A DNA stretch of 14,948 bases from Candidatus Krumholzibacteriia bacterium (GCA_016744275.1 JADGEP010000026.1:1-14948); one strand, 5' to 3'. Numbered from the stretch's first letter, positions 1 through 8,438 are shown. Notes: generated by a model from the letters alone, not told the origin. Translations and numbers: made by a program.

Positions 1-1556
1 ACCGCTTCGACTGGCACGACATCATCGTGGCACTCGCCACAGAGTTGCGCCTCAGGGGCCCGCAACAATGAAGGCGCATCCGCGGCGTGCACCAGGTGGC
101 ACTCGCTGCATTCGCCCGATTCAAAAGGCTCGTGTTGCACGGTCCGCGATTGATCGTTGATCAGCGGTTCGTGACAACCGATGCAAAGCGCATCGGGTTC
201 GGCTCGCAACAACGCCGGCAAGGGACCAAAATGAGGCTCGTGGCATTCGTTGCAACGCCCGCGCTTGACCGGTCGGTGCGAACTGGTCATCGCCAACCAT
301 TCGTCTGCTTCGTCGTGACATTCGGCACACAATGCCTGGCGACTATTCAAAGTCAGCGCCGGATACAAAGAACCGTGAGCAGCATGGCACGCCAGGCAGT
401 CGCCTTCTTCAAACGGTGAGTGCACGTTCTCGGCGGTCATGGCCTGAGCCGTATGCTCGTGGCAGGTGGCGCACAGCGGACCCGGCTCGGCAACCAGCAA
501 TTGCTCGGATTCCTGACCATGGGCCGCGTGGCATTCCAGGCAACCCATCGTTACCGGAGCATGCTTGGATACGCCCTGCAGTTGATCCTCCACATCATCA
601 TGGCAGGCGAGGCACAAATCGAGGCTGGAACTCGCCAGCAACGACGGTCGCGATGAACCGTGGGCAGCATGGCAATCCAGGCAGTCCCCATCAGAGATCG
701 CCGTGTGCACGCCATCAGGAGCAACATCTTCCTGGTCGTGGCACTCCAGGCACATTTCCGTGGCGCTGGCCATATTCAAGCCCAAAGGATTGGCTTCATC
801 CGGTTCGTTATGGCAGGCCGAACATTCGCCACCAGCGACGGGCTCGTGAATCGACAAGGTCATCAGGCCAGGGATGTCCGAAGCATGGGGAGAGTGGCAC
901 TGGTTGCAGGTCTCAGTACCCACTTGATAGCCAAAGTGTTTATCTGCGAAAGAATCGGCTCCCGGCTCGTGGCAGGTCGCGCATAAATTGCTCGCCGTTT
1001 CCCGCAACAGGCCCGGATGGTCGGCGCCGTGCACTTCATGGCAGCCAAAGCATCCATCTTTCAAAGGGCTGTGTTGGTGCTTGCGGTCAAAGCCGGCCTG
1101 ATCGTGGCAGGTGAAACAGAGATCTCCGCTTTTGGCCACCAACAACATGTCGTTATCGGTGCCGTGCGGGTCGTGACAGGCATCGCAGCGGCCGTCTGCC
1201 ACCGGCGCGTGCAGCACGTCTTTTTCAAGGCCGAGGTCGGTGTCCTGGTGGCAAAGCTGACAGAGCTTGGCGCCGTCTTCCTTGAGCCGCAGCGCGCCAA
1301 CCATTCCGTGCGACTTGTGGCAGCCCTGGCATTCGCCCTTGTCGAAGGGACGATGAGGGTTACTGCCCACCAGATCCTTCTTCTTATGACACTCCGAGCA
1401 CTCGCCTTTTTTGGAAAAACGTCGTCCCTTTTTGATCTGGGCATGCGCCGCTTCGGACCAGAGCCCAACGGCGAGCAAGAGTGCCAGCGCCACCAGCAAC
1501 GCCTGAGGTCGTTTTGCGGCGCGCTCCGCCAAGTTGACCGACACCGGATTTTTCAT
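1..1556 (-). CDS. Exported multiheme c-type cytochrome, at least 20 hemes (3' end beyond window)
   Basis: 518 codons are visible before the gene leaves the window. I translated this frame by hand. A signal peptide (basic residues up to 16, hydrophobic stretch about 19-33, cleavage probably after AHA at 37-39) sends it to the periplasm, where heme is attached. Twenty CXXCH motifs follow, the first at residue 53 (CSECH) and the last at coordinates 27-41 (CGECH). Successive motifs are 22-28 residues apart, usually 23 or 25. Every second motif sits in a G-x-C-x-x-C-H-x-x-H-G/A context with an H-x-P upstream, as in the doubled-CXXCH family. The spare histidines could supply distal heme ligands. 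The start is ATG, with GGAAGG six bases upstream; it overlaps the isomerase stop by one base (TGATG), so the two genes are probably translationally coupled. The likely role is electron transfer through the periplasm or outer membrane. No close named homologue is recognised. Confidence 0.93.
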   Translation of the reverse strand, partial: MKNPVSVNLAERAAKRPQALLVALALLLAVGLWSEAAHAQIKKGRRFSKKGECSECHKKKDLVGSNPHRPFDKGECQGCHKSHGMVGALRLKEDGAKLCQLCHQDTDLGLEKDVLHAPVADGRCDACHDPHGTDNDMLLVAKSGDLCFTCHDQAGFDRKHQHSPLKDGCFGCHEVHGADHPGLLRETASNLCATCHEPGADSFADKHFGYQVGTETCNQCHSPHASDIPGLMTLSIHEPVAGGECSACHNEPDEANPLGLNMASATEMCLECHDQEDVAPDGVHTAISDGDCLDCHAAHGSSRPSLLASSSLDLCLACHDDVEDQLQGVSKHAPVTMGCLECHAAHGQESEQLLVAEPGPLCATCHEHTAQAMTAENVHSPFEEGDCLACHAAHGSLYPALTLNSRQALCAECHDEADEWLAMTSSHRPVKRGRCNECHEPHFGPLPALLRAEPDALCIGCHEPLINDQSRTVQHEPFESGECSECHLVHAADAPSLLRAPEAQLCGECHDDVVPVEA

Positions 1557-3223
1557 CACTGGCCTTCCTTGTCGGGCGTCAGATAGGCTTCGATCCTCTC
1601 AGGCCACCAGGTGATTTCCGAACCGCTTTTGAGCACCACCAGGTGTTCCTCCAGCCCACGGTCGAAGTTGACCTTCAACAACGCCCGCCGAAGGTCCATT
1701 TCAACGGCTTCCAGCGGCGGCACTGCTCCGGGACGGCGCGCATCGAGGCGGAAGACCATGAATCCCATGGGCATTTCGATGGCGGAACTGCTTTGTCCCA
1801 CAGACATCTCGGCCAGGCCATCGCGGAACGGCTTCGACAATTCGGTTATCTTGATAAATGCCGAGGTGCCCACCGATAATTCCTGCCCCGGGTTGTACTG
1901 CTGGTAGACGTAGCCAAAATCGGCGCCTTCAGCCAAACGTGCCGAAGCTTCGGTGGCCTCGCTCAACTCGTCGAAAATGATGACATCCAACCGCACTTCT
2001 TCAGGCCCGCGCATCGTTTCCAGATTCGCTTCGTACAGCGCCTCGTATTCTTCGCGCTTGAAAGTGATTTTGGAGGTGATGTGATCGTCCAGGTAACGAG
2101 TGATGAGAGACTGCTCCCATTCCTTATCCACCATGGCTACGACTTCTTCGTTCTCGTGGTAGCCAGCCTTCGTGGCCAAATAGTTGAGCACCAGGTCATT
2201 GGTCAAATCGCTACGGGCGGTGGTCATATGAATCCCAAAGGGACTCAAGGATTCCTGCATGGCCTCGTGAGAAATGGCGCGTCGCAATTCCGTGCCCGTC
2301 ACTCCGGCTCCACTGGCCAATTCAAAGACATTTCCCGGTTGTTCAATCAGGAAATCACCAGTAAGCACCATCGCCGAGTCGGCAATGATGGCCATCAGCG
2401 CGCCGATGTCCTCGCTCAGCTCGGCCTTTTGGGTTTGCTCGGCCAGGAATTCATCCCAGATTCTTTGCCGCACCTGGCCATGCACCACCGGAGTGATGCT
2501 GCGCTCGAAGCGGGCGAAGTCGCTTTCCAGAATCGGGCGCAATTCTTCCACGCGCACGAATGAAAAAGAATCGTTGTAGGGGAAGATCTGGCTGAGCTCG
2601 CCGGCCTTCAGGTTCCGAACGGCGTCGCGAATTCGGTTTTCCACATCGGCCCAGTAAAGCAGATTGTACAATCCGCCTTGAAGTTTTTTGGAGTCGAGCG
2701 ATAGCTCGCGAGCCAAGGCATCCATATCAGCGCCTTGGGCAACCTGCTCACGCAGAGCCACTGCCTCATCCATGGTCCTGACCGAAATGCGGCGCATGTG
2801 GATCTGCCAATAGTATTTCTCGAAGAAAGCCCGCACCGAGTCGGCCGGAGCAGACTGAGGCAATTCCACGTTGTCCCTGACGTATACGCCCGTGGCAAAC
2901 TTCCGGCTCTCTTCAGCGATTTTCTCCTGAAAGGTTTCGTCTTCATCGTAGCCGGCGGCCATGGCGTCCTGAATGATCAGGTATTCACCAACCCGTTTTT
3001 CAAGCAGTTCATTGGCGCTCACCTCAGCGCCGCCCATCCGAAACTCTCCGTGGGCAGCGGCGATCAATTTGTCGAATTCAGCGCCGGTGATTGGGTCACC
3101 ATTGACAAGAATCAGGGTGTCGCTAACGGCGGTGGCGGCACCAGAGTCGGTGGCAACAGCGCCTGTCAGAATCAGGGCCACGGCAATGAGGCCACAAGCG
3201 TTTCTAACGATTCTTCGGTCCAT
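1556..3223 (-). CDS. Exported parvulin-type (PpiC/SurA-like) peptidyl-prolyl isomerase or chaperone
   Basis: A protein of 555 residues with an N-terminal hydrophobic signal (about residues 10-24) and the SurA-like opening VNGDPIT near 40. Two parvulin-like regions follow, at about 140-230 (GGLYNLLYW where the family has GGDLGWF) and 410-494. The family isomerises proline bonds or chaperones outer-membrane and exported proteins in the periplasm. The two histidines usual in active parvulins seem absent: the first strand reads RRISV and the last SFSFVRV, so a chaperone role is more likely than catalysis. I chose the ATG at 3223 because it starts the signal peptide and has GGAAGGAC just upstream; the frame is open back to 3286 but that extension is not signal-like. 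It overlaps the preceding gene by 20 bases. Its place between envelope genes and a heme-rich cytochrome suggests it folds those products. Confidence 0.88.
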   Translation of the reverse strand: MDRRIVRNACGLIAVALILTGAVATDSGAATAVSDTLILVNGDPITGAEFDKLIAAAHGEFRMGGAEVSANELLEKRVGEYLIIQDAMAAGYDEDETFQEKIAEESRKFATGVYVRDNVELPQSAPADSVRAFFEKYYWQIHMRRISVRTMDEAVALREQVAQGADMDALARELSLDSKKLQGGLYNLLYWADVENRIRDAVRNLKAGELSQIFPYNDSFSFVRVEELRPILESDFARFERSITPVVHGQVRQRIWDEFLAEQTQKAELSEDIGALMAIIADSAMVLTGDFLIEQPGNVFELASGAGVTGTELRRAISHEAMQESLSPFGIHMTTARSDLTNDLVLNYLATKAGYHENEEVVAMVDKEWEQSLITRYLDDHITSKITFKREEYEALYEANLETMRGPEEVRLDVIIFDELSEATEASARLAEGADFGYVYQQYNPGQELSVGTSAFIKITELSKPFRDGLAEMSVGQSSSAIEMPMGFMVFRLDARRPGAVPPLEAVEMDLRRALLKVNFDRGLEEHLVVLKSGSEITWWPERIEAYLTPDKEGQ

Positions 3224-4289
3224 GAATGATGTCCTTCCGGTTCGCTTCAAGCAGGTCAGCAATGAACCTGTCCACGTTGTCGGCAATCAATGGTGTGATG
3301 GCGTGCACTCTTCCCAGTTGGAAGATGCCGTCGTTGTCGTTGCCAGAACTCTCCAGTTCTCGCATAAGATACAAGGCACCGTTGCGGGTGCTGCTGGCTC
3401 TCAATCCGGCGGCAAAATGGGGAACACTCACGGTAGGCTGGCCACGTCCAGGATCAAATCTCTGCACGTCGCCCGTAATGACCTGGCAGGCGCCCAGAGA
3501 ATCCAGAATGGCTTGTGCGCTGCCGCGATCAACCCCACCCCTGTTCAACACTTCCCGGGCCAAACCCAACTCCCTGACGAAGCCGGGCTCGACTACAAAA
3601 TAGCCAGCGGACAGGAGTCCAGAAAGGAGAATATTTGTCGTGATGTCTCCGGCGTTTTCCGTTGCCGAAAAATTGTCCAGAGGCACCACCGCGACATGGT
3701 TGCACCCGCGCCAAGACAGGGTGACTTCCGAATAGTCAGGAATGGGCAATAGTTGGGAAACGGCTCGCTCCAAGACGGCATCTGCCAAGGACTCCAAGTC
3801 CGTCACACGTCCCAGATCCAACCAGGAGACGGAGTCCTCTCCGGTTCCGGCGACGCTGATCGCCTGCACCAGGACCATGTTTTGCAGATCCAGGACCCGC
3901 AGCGAAACACCAATTTCGGGATTGCCTTCAGTGCGCAGGACATCCCAGGAACCCAATAGCAGGTAACGAGTTCCCGTATTCGCCCCGATCAGATTGGCCC
4001 CATGTTTGCCGATCCAACCACGGCTGCGAACGCGGTTTTCGCGCAACAGGGGCCGCAGGACATCACTGCCGACCAAATTCAAACCCTGTTGTTCGAGCAA
4101 AAATTCCAGGCGAGGCATCAGCAAGGCGTGGGCCGCACTCTGACCGGTATTATTGGCAAAGGGAACGACAGCCAAATCGACCTTGGGGTTCGCAATATTG
4201 ACCGGCGATTGGGCAGTCGCCGGCGGCGCTGGAACCAGGGCGGCGCAAACGACAACGAAAATCAAAAACTGACGGCTAACAATGCTCAT
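3204..4289 (-). CDS. Exported protein with two CsgG/TolB-N-like domains
   Basis: 361 residues from the ATG at 4289, which opens a clear signal peptide (hydrophobic 7-20, cleavage probably near ATA-QS at 26). A longer frame to 4325 overlaps the previous gene and is not signal-like. The mature protein holds two copies of one fold: LAVVPFANNT at about 39-48 and VAVVPLDNF at about 199-207, each followed by a helix, a VV-E or LVGSD strand and a G-based beta-strand, the pattern of the CsgG/LpoB/TolB N-terminal family. No lipobox is seen, so it is probably soluble in the periplasm. The start lies seven bases after the stop of the CsgG-like lipoprotein, which points to coupling and probably a complex of the two. 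Its function is not known; a scaffold or partner of the lipoprotein is inference. Confidence 0.8.
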   Translation of the reverse strand: MSIVSRQFLIFVVVCAALVPAPPATAQSPVNIANPKVDLAVVPFANNTGQSAAHALLMPRLEFLLEQQGLNLVGSDVLRPLLRENRVRSRGWIGKHGANLIGANTGTRYLLLGSWDVLRTEGNPEIGVSLRVLDLQNMVLVQAISVAGTGEDSVSWLDLGRVTDLESLADAVLERAVSQLLPIPDYSEVTLSWRGCNHVAVVPLDNFSATENAGDITTNILLSGLLSAGYFVVEPGFVRELGLAREVLNRGGVDRGSAQAILDSLGACQVITGDVQRFDPGRGQPTVSVPHFAAGLRASSTRNGALYLMRELESSGNDNDGIFQLGRVHAITPLIADNVDRFIADLLEANRKDIIHGPKNR

Positions 4290-4296
4290 GTCATGC

Positions 4297-4866
4297 CTAG
4301 TCCAGCAGAGTATTAAGGCAGCCATCGATGCATTTTCGCATCACTTCACTGCGCGACTTTTGCCCCGTGCCAAACAGGCCTGACCAGAAACCGGAACTGT
4401 CTTCGCTGTTGGTCGCCGACCAAACGGTGGCGCCGGTTTCGGTCTCCACCAAGCGGATCACGATCGTCACGACACTGACGGTCGTATTTCCCGAGCGCAA
4501 CGAGGCCGACTCGCTGACTGTGCCCATAAAGAGCCCCTGAACACCCAGATCGCGGCCCACCGCCTTGATCTGTTCAGTGGTCAGTTGAGCCGTGCGGACT
4601 ACTCCCTGCGATTCCAGGGAACGAGCCACTTCGCCCGGTTCGATGACCACAAAGGCATCGGTCGACAACAGCGAGTTGATGAAATACCGCGTGCCCTGGG
4701 CACCCGCTCCCTGGCTGTCGGACAGATTTTCGAAAGGCACCACCCCGATGTTTTCGACGAACGAAAAATCAAATTCCTGGTGGACAAATTTGGTGGTTCC
4801 GGTTCCACCGCAACCGCCCACAAGGGCAGCCAGCAGCAGCACCAGGCTAAGCGTGATCTTCTTCAT
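4297..4866 (-). CDS. CsgG/LpoB-like outer-membrane lipoprotein
   Basis: 189 residues from the ATG at 4866, preceded by AGGTGG. The GTG at 4875 is in frame but lies inside the ribosome-binding region. The N-terminus is a lipoprotein signal: KK, a hydrophobic core, then VGGC with the lipidated cysteine at 19. Residues after the cysteine are GGTGT, with no aspartate at +2, so sorting to the outer membrane is expected. The body has the CsgG-type strand IGVVPFENLS at about 40-49, FVVIEPGEV, a predicted helix, then GLFMGTVSES and an IRLVETETGATVW strand. It is shorter than curli CsgG, and the positions of the CsgG membrane hairpins are short loops, so it is closer in size to LpoB-type lipoproteins and may not form a pore. 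Two cysteines near the C-terminus (KCIDGC) could form a disulfide. Confidence 0.85.
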   Translation of the reverse strand: MKKITLSLVLLLAALVGGCGGTGTTKFVHQEFDFSFVENIGVVPFENLSDSQGAGAQGTRYFINSLLSTDAFVVIEPGEVARSLESQGVVRTAQLTTEQIKAVGRDLGVQGLFMGTVSESASLRSGNTTVSVVTIVIRLVETETGATVWSATNSEDSSGFWSGLFGTGQKSRSEVMRKCIDGCLNTLLD

Positions 4867-4886
4867 GAACTCCACCTGTTCCGGGG

Positions 4887-6986
4887 TCAGAAACCAAGCC
4901 TGAACCCCTGTTGAAAGGATGTCGTCAGGCTGCCTCCGCTGCCAGACAAATCCACTTTAGCCAACCGCAGATAAAAATTGGCGCGCCGCGACAATTCCCA
5001 ATTCAAATTGATACTTTGCCGCAGGGATGTGACCACTTCCGCCACACCCAGTTCGTAATGTTGGGCCGATATCCTGAGACTGGGCAACATGTTCCAGGTG
5101 ATCAAGCCGTCGACAGAGAAACGATCGGAATCTTCCCGCGTATCACGGACCGTCACCCGGGCAAACAGCGTTTGCGTCAGGCGGTAATCAAATCCCAGGC
5201 CGTAGATGTTCCGCACCCGCAGGTTATCCGTATTGGTCTCGAGCGTTTCAAAATAGGTCGCGTCCAACGAAACATCGATGGCATCGTTCAGCTCGGCCTC
5301 CAGTCGCCCGCGCATATTCCAGGACTTGAAATCCGAGCCGGACAGCTTATTGTCCAGCAGCGACAGCCCTCCGCCACAATTCATGGTCAACCCAGTCAGC
5401 AATTCCGTGGTCGCTTCCACCGCACTGCTGGTATTGCGCTGGGCAGATTCTCCGCTCAACCAGGTGATGCGGTCGCTGAGAGAAGCCGACCCCCGGAAGG
5501 TTGCCAAGGGTGTCACCGCCAGGGTGTAACTGGACATATTTTCCAGCACGTCTGCAGTTGTCGATTCGTACCACTGGTTCGACAATTGCCAACTGAAATG
5601 ATGGGAAACCACGGGCGACACCAAATAGCTGGCGCGCGCGCTCGCCGCCCCGCGCGTGCGGTCTCCATCGCGGCCTGGGTTTTCGTCGGCCTGCATAGAC
5701 AAGTCAAAACTGCCCCGCCAACGGTCGTTGAAGCGATAGTCGATCCGGCCGTCCAGGTGATGCGAAAGGGAAGAGACCCCAAGTTCCGGATGATCAGACA
5801 TCTGTTCAAAAACCACCAACTCAGTGGCGAAAACTTGAGCAACTTCATTAAATCCCGAATTCACAGCCTTGATGTAGCGGCCATTGACGACATCAAAATA
5901 CAGTTCGTATCGATTCAAGGCGGCATTGAACACCTGCTGAGGTGCCGTGATTCGCAATGTCCAGGTCAGGTTGTCTTCCGAACTCCAAATCTGCCAATCG
6001 ACCTGCTCGCCACTGGGGCGATCGGTGTAAATATACAAGGCTCCGATGGGGCGCCGGCTGCCAAGATCAAGCCCCAGATTGTGATCAACATTGGCGCTGC
6101 CCAGATCAATTTCCGGCAAGGTCACTTCGGTTGTGCTGCCGTCGGCAAGGCCGGGGCGTTCCTGCAGTGTGACCAGATCCGCCGTCGTGCTCTGGGCATA
6201 AAGCCCCACCACGCTGGCCAGAACGCGCAGAACAGGACCACCGGCGTTGTTCACGGTCGTTTGATCGCTGTGGCTGAAGCTGTAATTGCCCGCCAAACGC
6301 ATCCGGCCATCGTGGGCCCTGCTCTGTCCCCGCCAACGCGCCAGATGGCGGTCACCACGGGACGTCTGTTCAGAAACCACATTCTCGGTAACATCATGGG
6401 TGAAGGTGTAGGTGTACGTATTTTGTTCGCGATTCAGGTTTGCCGCCGCCTGGATGCGCCGATTTCGGATATCGCGCTCATCCCGCAACTCTGCGAAGTA
6501 CGAGTGCTGCTCGTCGAACCGCAGTTCCATGATTGGATAATTCGTCGACTTGCTCTTCAGCAGGCCCTGGGTGGTATTGGTGATCACTGTACCCTGACCC
6601 TGGGTCTCCACCTCTCGGCGAACGGCACTGCCACTGATCTGAAAGAGCGGGTGCTGCCAGCGCAATTCGGCGCTGGGCTGCATTTCCTTGCGATAAGAGC
6701 CCGGGTCAAATTCAAACGCCTGATCAAAGCGGAACAATCGGTAGGCCAGGCGCATGTCGACCCAGGGGGCCAGTCGTTTTTCTACCGAAACGTTGTAGTC
6801 TTCGCGAAAAGAATCCCGTTCGACTCCATCGACTTTTGCCTGCACCGCGGACAGGTCGGCATAGCCATTGAGTGGGCCCCAAAGGGTGGCTTCGGCAGGT
6901 TCGGCCACACCGATTGCCAAGAGAACAAGTACCGGAAGCCATCGTCCGTACACGAGCTTGCCACGTCCTGTGTTCGTTATTCTCAC
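4887..6986 (-). CDS. Outer-membrane beta-barrel protein with a discoidin-like insert
   Basis: 699 residues starting at GTG (GTGA overlap with the stop of the previous gene); another GTG at 6953 is a possible start. A signal peptide ends near AEA at 32-34. Most of the rest is alternating polar and hydrophobic strands with aromatic belts (for example NTYTYTFTHDV, ARVTVRD, NFYLRLAKV), and the chain ends in phenylalanine (GFRLGF), the usual signal for the barrel assembly machine. Residues about 255-395 break the pattern and look like an F5/8 type C (discoidin) domain: a DLGS strand, IYTDRPSGEQVDWQIWSS, then RYIKAVNSGF and ELVVFE. No N-terminal CXXC pair of the MtrB type is seen. In this cytochrome operon it may be the outer-membrane channel through which electrons or cytochrome pass. 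This is inference; it is not a recognised MtrB, PioB or curli protein. Confidence 0.85.
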   Translation of the reverse strand: MRITNTGRGKLVYGRWLPVLVLLAIGVAEPAEATLWGPLNGYADLSAVQAKVDGVERDSFREDYNVSVEKRLAPWVDMRLAYRLFRFDQAFEFDPGSYRKEMQPSAELRWQHPLFQISGSAVRREVETQGQGTVITNTTQGLLKSKSTNYPIMELRFDEQHSYFAELRDERDIRNRRIQAAANLNREQNTYTYTFTHDVTENVVSEQTSRGDRHLARWRGQSRAHDGRMRLAGNYSFSHSDQTTVNNAGGPVLRVLASVVGLYAQSTTADLVTLQERPGLADGSTTEVTLPEIDLGSANVDHNLGLDLGSRRPIGALYIYTDRPSGEQVDWQIWSSEDNLTWTLRITAPQQVFNAALNRYELYFDVVNGRYIKAVNSGFNEVAQVFATELVVFEQMSDHPELGVSSLSHHLDGRIDYRFNDRWRGSFDLSMQADENPGRDGDRTRGAASARASYLVSPVVSHHFSWQLSNQWYESTTADVLENMSSYTLAVTPLATFRGSASLSDRITWLSGESAQRNTSSAVEATTELLTGLTMNCGGGLSLLDNKLSGSDFKSWNMRGRLEAELNDAIDVSLDATYFETLETNTDNLRVRNIYGLGFDYRLTQTLFARVTVRDTREDSDRFSVDGLITWNMLPSLRISAQHYELGVAEVVTSLRQSINLNWELSRRANFYLRLAKVDLSGSGGSLTTSFQQGFRLGF

Positions 6987-8383
6987 GGCGCGATCACCGT
7001 ATTTGGTGTTCCGCCAATTTCAACGACGCTGGTCAATGTTCCCCGGTTGGCGGCATGAATCGCCAGCGTCGCCGTTTTATTCATGATCACCAACAATGTG
7101 CGCTGTCCGGCGTCGAAACACAACCGACCCGGAGGCGAATTCAATGATATCGGCGCAAACTCGAGACCGTTGGCGGGCCGCAATACCGCAACCTCATCGC
7201 AGCTCGCAATAGCGGCGAAAAGTTGCTGCGCACGCGAGTTGAAGGCCAGATGGCGTGCTGGCCCACACAACGACTGGGCCCCCAGCTCCCCACCGGTTTC
7301 GAGGTCAAAGCCATGGATGCGATTCTGAGCGGACCCAGTGACATAGAGTCTCCGCTCTGAGCCCGCAAAGACGACCTCAACCGGAGCCGTTATCATCGTC
7401 AGGGTTGATCTGGGGACCAGGCTTCCGGGATGGAACGATTGCACTTCCCCTTCGAATTCGCAGGCCACGTAGAGCGTGCCTTGCACCGGATCCACCGCTA
7501 TTGCCCGGGGCCCATCGCCGACGGTGGTGCGGCGAATTTCCTGCATCGAGCGGGTGGCAATGGCGGCCAAGCTGCGGGAACCTTCATTCAAAACGAACAA
7601 CGTCGCGCTCGAAGCATCCAAGGCCATGCGGTCGGGGTTGTCGCCAAAATTGAGCGGCATCGTGCGTTCGAGGCGCAGCGTGAGCGCATCTACGACCGCG
7701 ATTCCATCTTCTCCAGCCACTGCCACGTAGAGCTTTTGGAGCGGGGCCGAATAGGCCATTCCCCGAGGATCGTCCCCTACGGCGATCCCGGCAACCACCC
7801 GGCCGGCGACACGATCGACAACCAATACCGAACCGGATTGCTGTTCGCTGACAAATGCCAATGAGCCCAACGGAGGCACCGGCGGCACGGTGGTGTGGAG
7901 ATCCAAATTGTAAGACTTGTTGCCAACAGGCACCGGTTGCGGTTGCCACACCAGATTGATGACTTCAACGTTTTCACCACTCAGGTGAACGTCCGTGGCA
8001 ACGACATAGCCAGAGGCTCGCAGTGGCGGCTCAACGATGCTCTGCCCCGCAGCGGCCACCACCAGGCCCAGTTCCATGATCAGCGAGTCATAGTGACCGG
8101 CGGCTACGGTTTCTTGCGCCAAAAGAATCTGCCGCCCGGCCAATTCTGCGGCTACAAGTTGGCGGCGGCGAGGTGTCAGCGGTATCGCTTCGCTGCCAGC
8201 GCGCAGCTCAAGGCTAGCGAGAGTCAAAGTGGTCGCAATGGAGTAGTCGGTGGGAACTTCAAGATAGATAAAAAGAGTGCAGGAATCCGGTCCCGGAGCC
8301 GCTTCAGCTGTAGAGAGATCAGTCAAACCAAGAGACAGGAGAAGCAAGATACCCATGACAGTGATTGCAGAATCGCGAAACAA
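6983..8383 (-). CDS. Exported YncE-like beta-propeller protein with an N-terminal DUF4382-like domain
   Basis: 466 residues if translation starts at the TTG at 8383, which has AAGGAG six bases upstream and opens a normal signal peptide (FRDSAITVMGILLLLSLG, cleavage near AEA). The frame continues to an ATG at 8434, but that codon lies inside a strong hairpin and lacks a ribosome-binding site. An ATG at 8356 is also possible. The first part of the mature chain (ATTLTLASLELRAG, then VAAGHYDSLIMELG) resembles the DUF4382 beta-sandwich. It is followed by about seven propeller blades with repeated units such as GDDPRGMAYS, KLYVAVAGEDGIAVVD, GDGPRAIAVD and GTLYVACE, the YncE/lactonase-like pattern. 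It probably acts in the periplasm or outside the cell as a binding platform. A role in filament assembly is inferred from its place directly after the OmcS-like gene. Confidence 0.87.
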   Translation of the reverse strand: MFRDSAITVMGILLLLSLGLTDLSTAEAAPGPDSCTLFIYLEVPTDYSIATTLTLASLELRAGSEAIPLTPRRRQLVAAELAGRQILLAQETVAAGHYDSLIMELGLVVAAAGQSIVEPPLRASGYVVATDVHLSGENVEVINLVWQPQPVPVGNKSYNLDLHTTVPPVPPLGSLAFVSEQQSGSVLVVDRVAGRVVAGIAVGDDPRGMAYSAPLQKLYVAVAGEDGIAVVDALTLRLERTMPLNFGDNPDRMALDASSATLFVLNEGSRSLAAIATRSMQEIRRTTVGDGPRAIAVDPVQGTLYVACEFEGEVQSFHPGSLVPRSTLTMITAPVEVVFAGSERRLYVTGSAQNRIHGFDLETGGELGAQSLCGPARHLAFNSRAQQLFAAIASCDEVAVLRPANGLEFAPISLNSPPGRLCFDAGQRTLLVIMNKTATLAIHAANRGTLTSVVEIGGTPNTVIAP

Positions 8384-8404
8384 CTTGCTCTCCTTGCCGA
8401 CGAG

Positions 8405-8438
8405 GGAAATGCCCGGACCGGATGGTCCGGGCATTTCC
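8405..8438 (-). terminator. Perfect 15-bp hairpin after the OmcS-like gene (attenuator or mRNA-stabilising stem)
   Basis: 8405-8419 is the exact reverse complement of 8424-8438, with a four-base loop. The stem holds GCCCGGACC and is flanked by AAAT and ATTT arms. It lies 43 bases after the cytochrome stop and just before the ribosome-binding site of the next gene. On the minus strand the run of U after the stem is short (ATTT then CC), so full termination is doubtful. Partial termination, or protection of the upstream cytochrome message from 3' decay, fits an operon in which the first product is needed in excess. Confidence 0.7.

Noticed and set aside
332..1114. Plus-strand and other-frame open frames within the first 1.5 kb
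   Set aside because: The regular CXXCH sites in the minus-strand frame explain the region; the other frames are by-products of the heme repeats.
27..1400. Reading the regular 70-75-base periodicity as a CRISPR array or non-coding repeat
   Set aside because: The repeats are not identical in sequence; the period comes from CXXCH codons in one continuous open frame with a signal peptide.
4297..4866. Calling the small lipoprotein a true curli secretion channel CsgG
   Set aside because: It is much shorter than CsgG and lacks room for the two membrane hairpins; no csgA, csgB, csgE or csgF-like genes are present.
4911..7058. A 715-codon open frame on the plus strand opposite the barrel gene
   Set aside because: It is antisense to the barrel gene, whose signal peptide, strand pattern and C-terminal phenylalanine are convincing. 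The plus-strand product has no signal, domain or sensible composition; it arises from third-position base bias.
8384..8434. Starting the YncE-like gene at the ATG at 8434
   Set aside because: That codon lies inside the perfect hairpin, has no ribosome-binding site, and would put 17 non-signal residues before the signal peptide. The TTG at 8383 with AAGGAG fits better.
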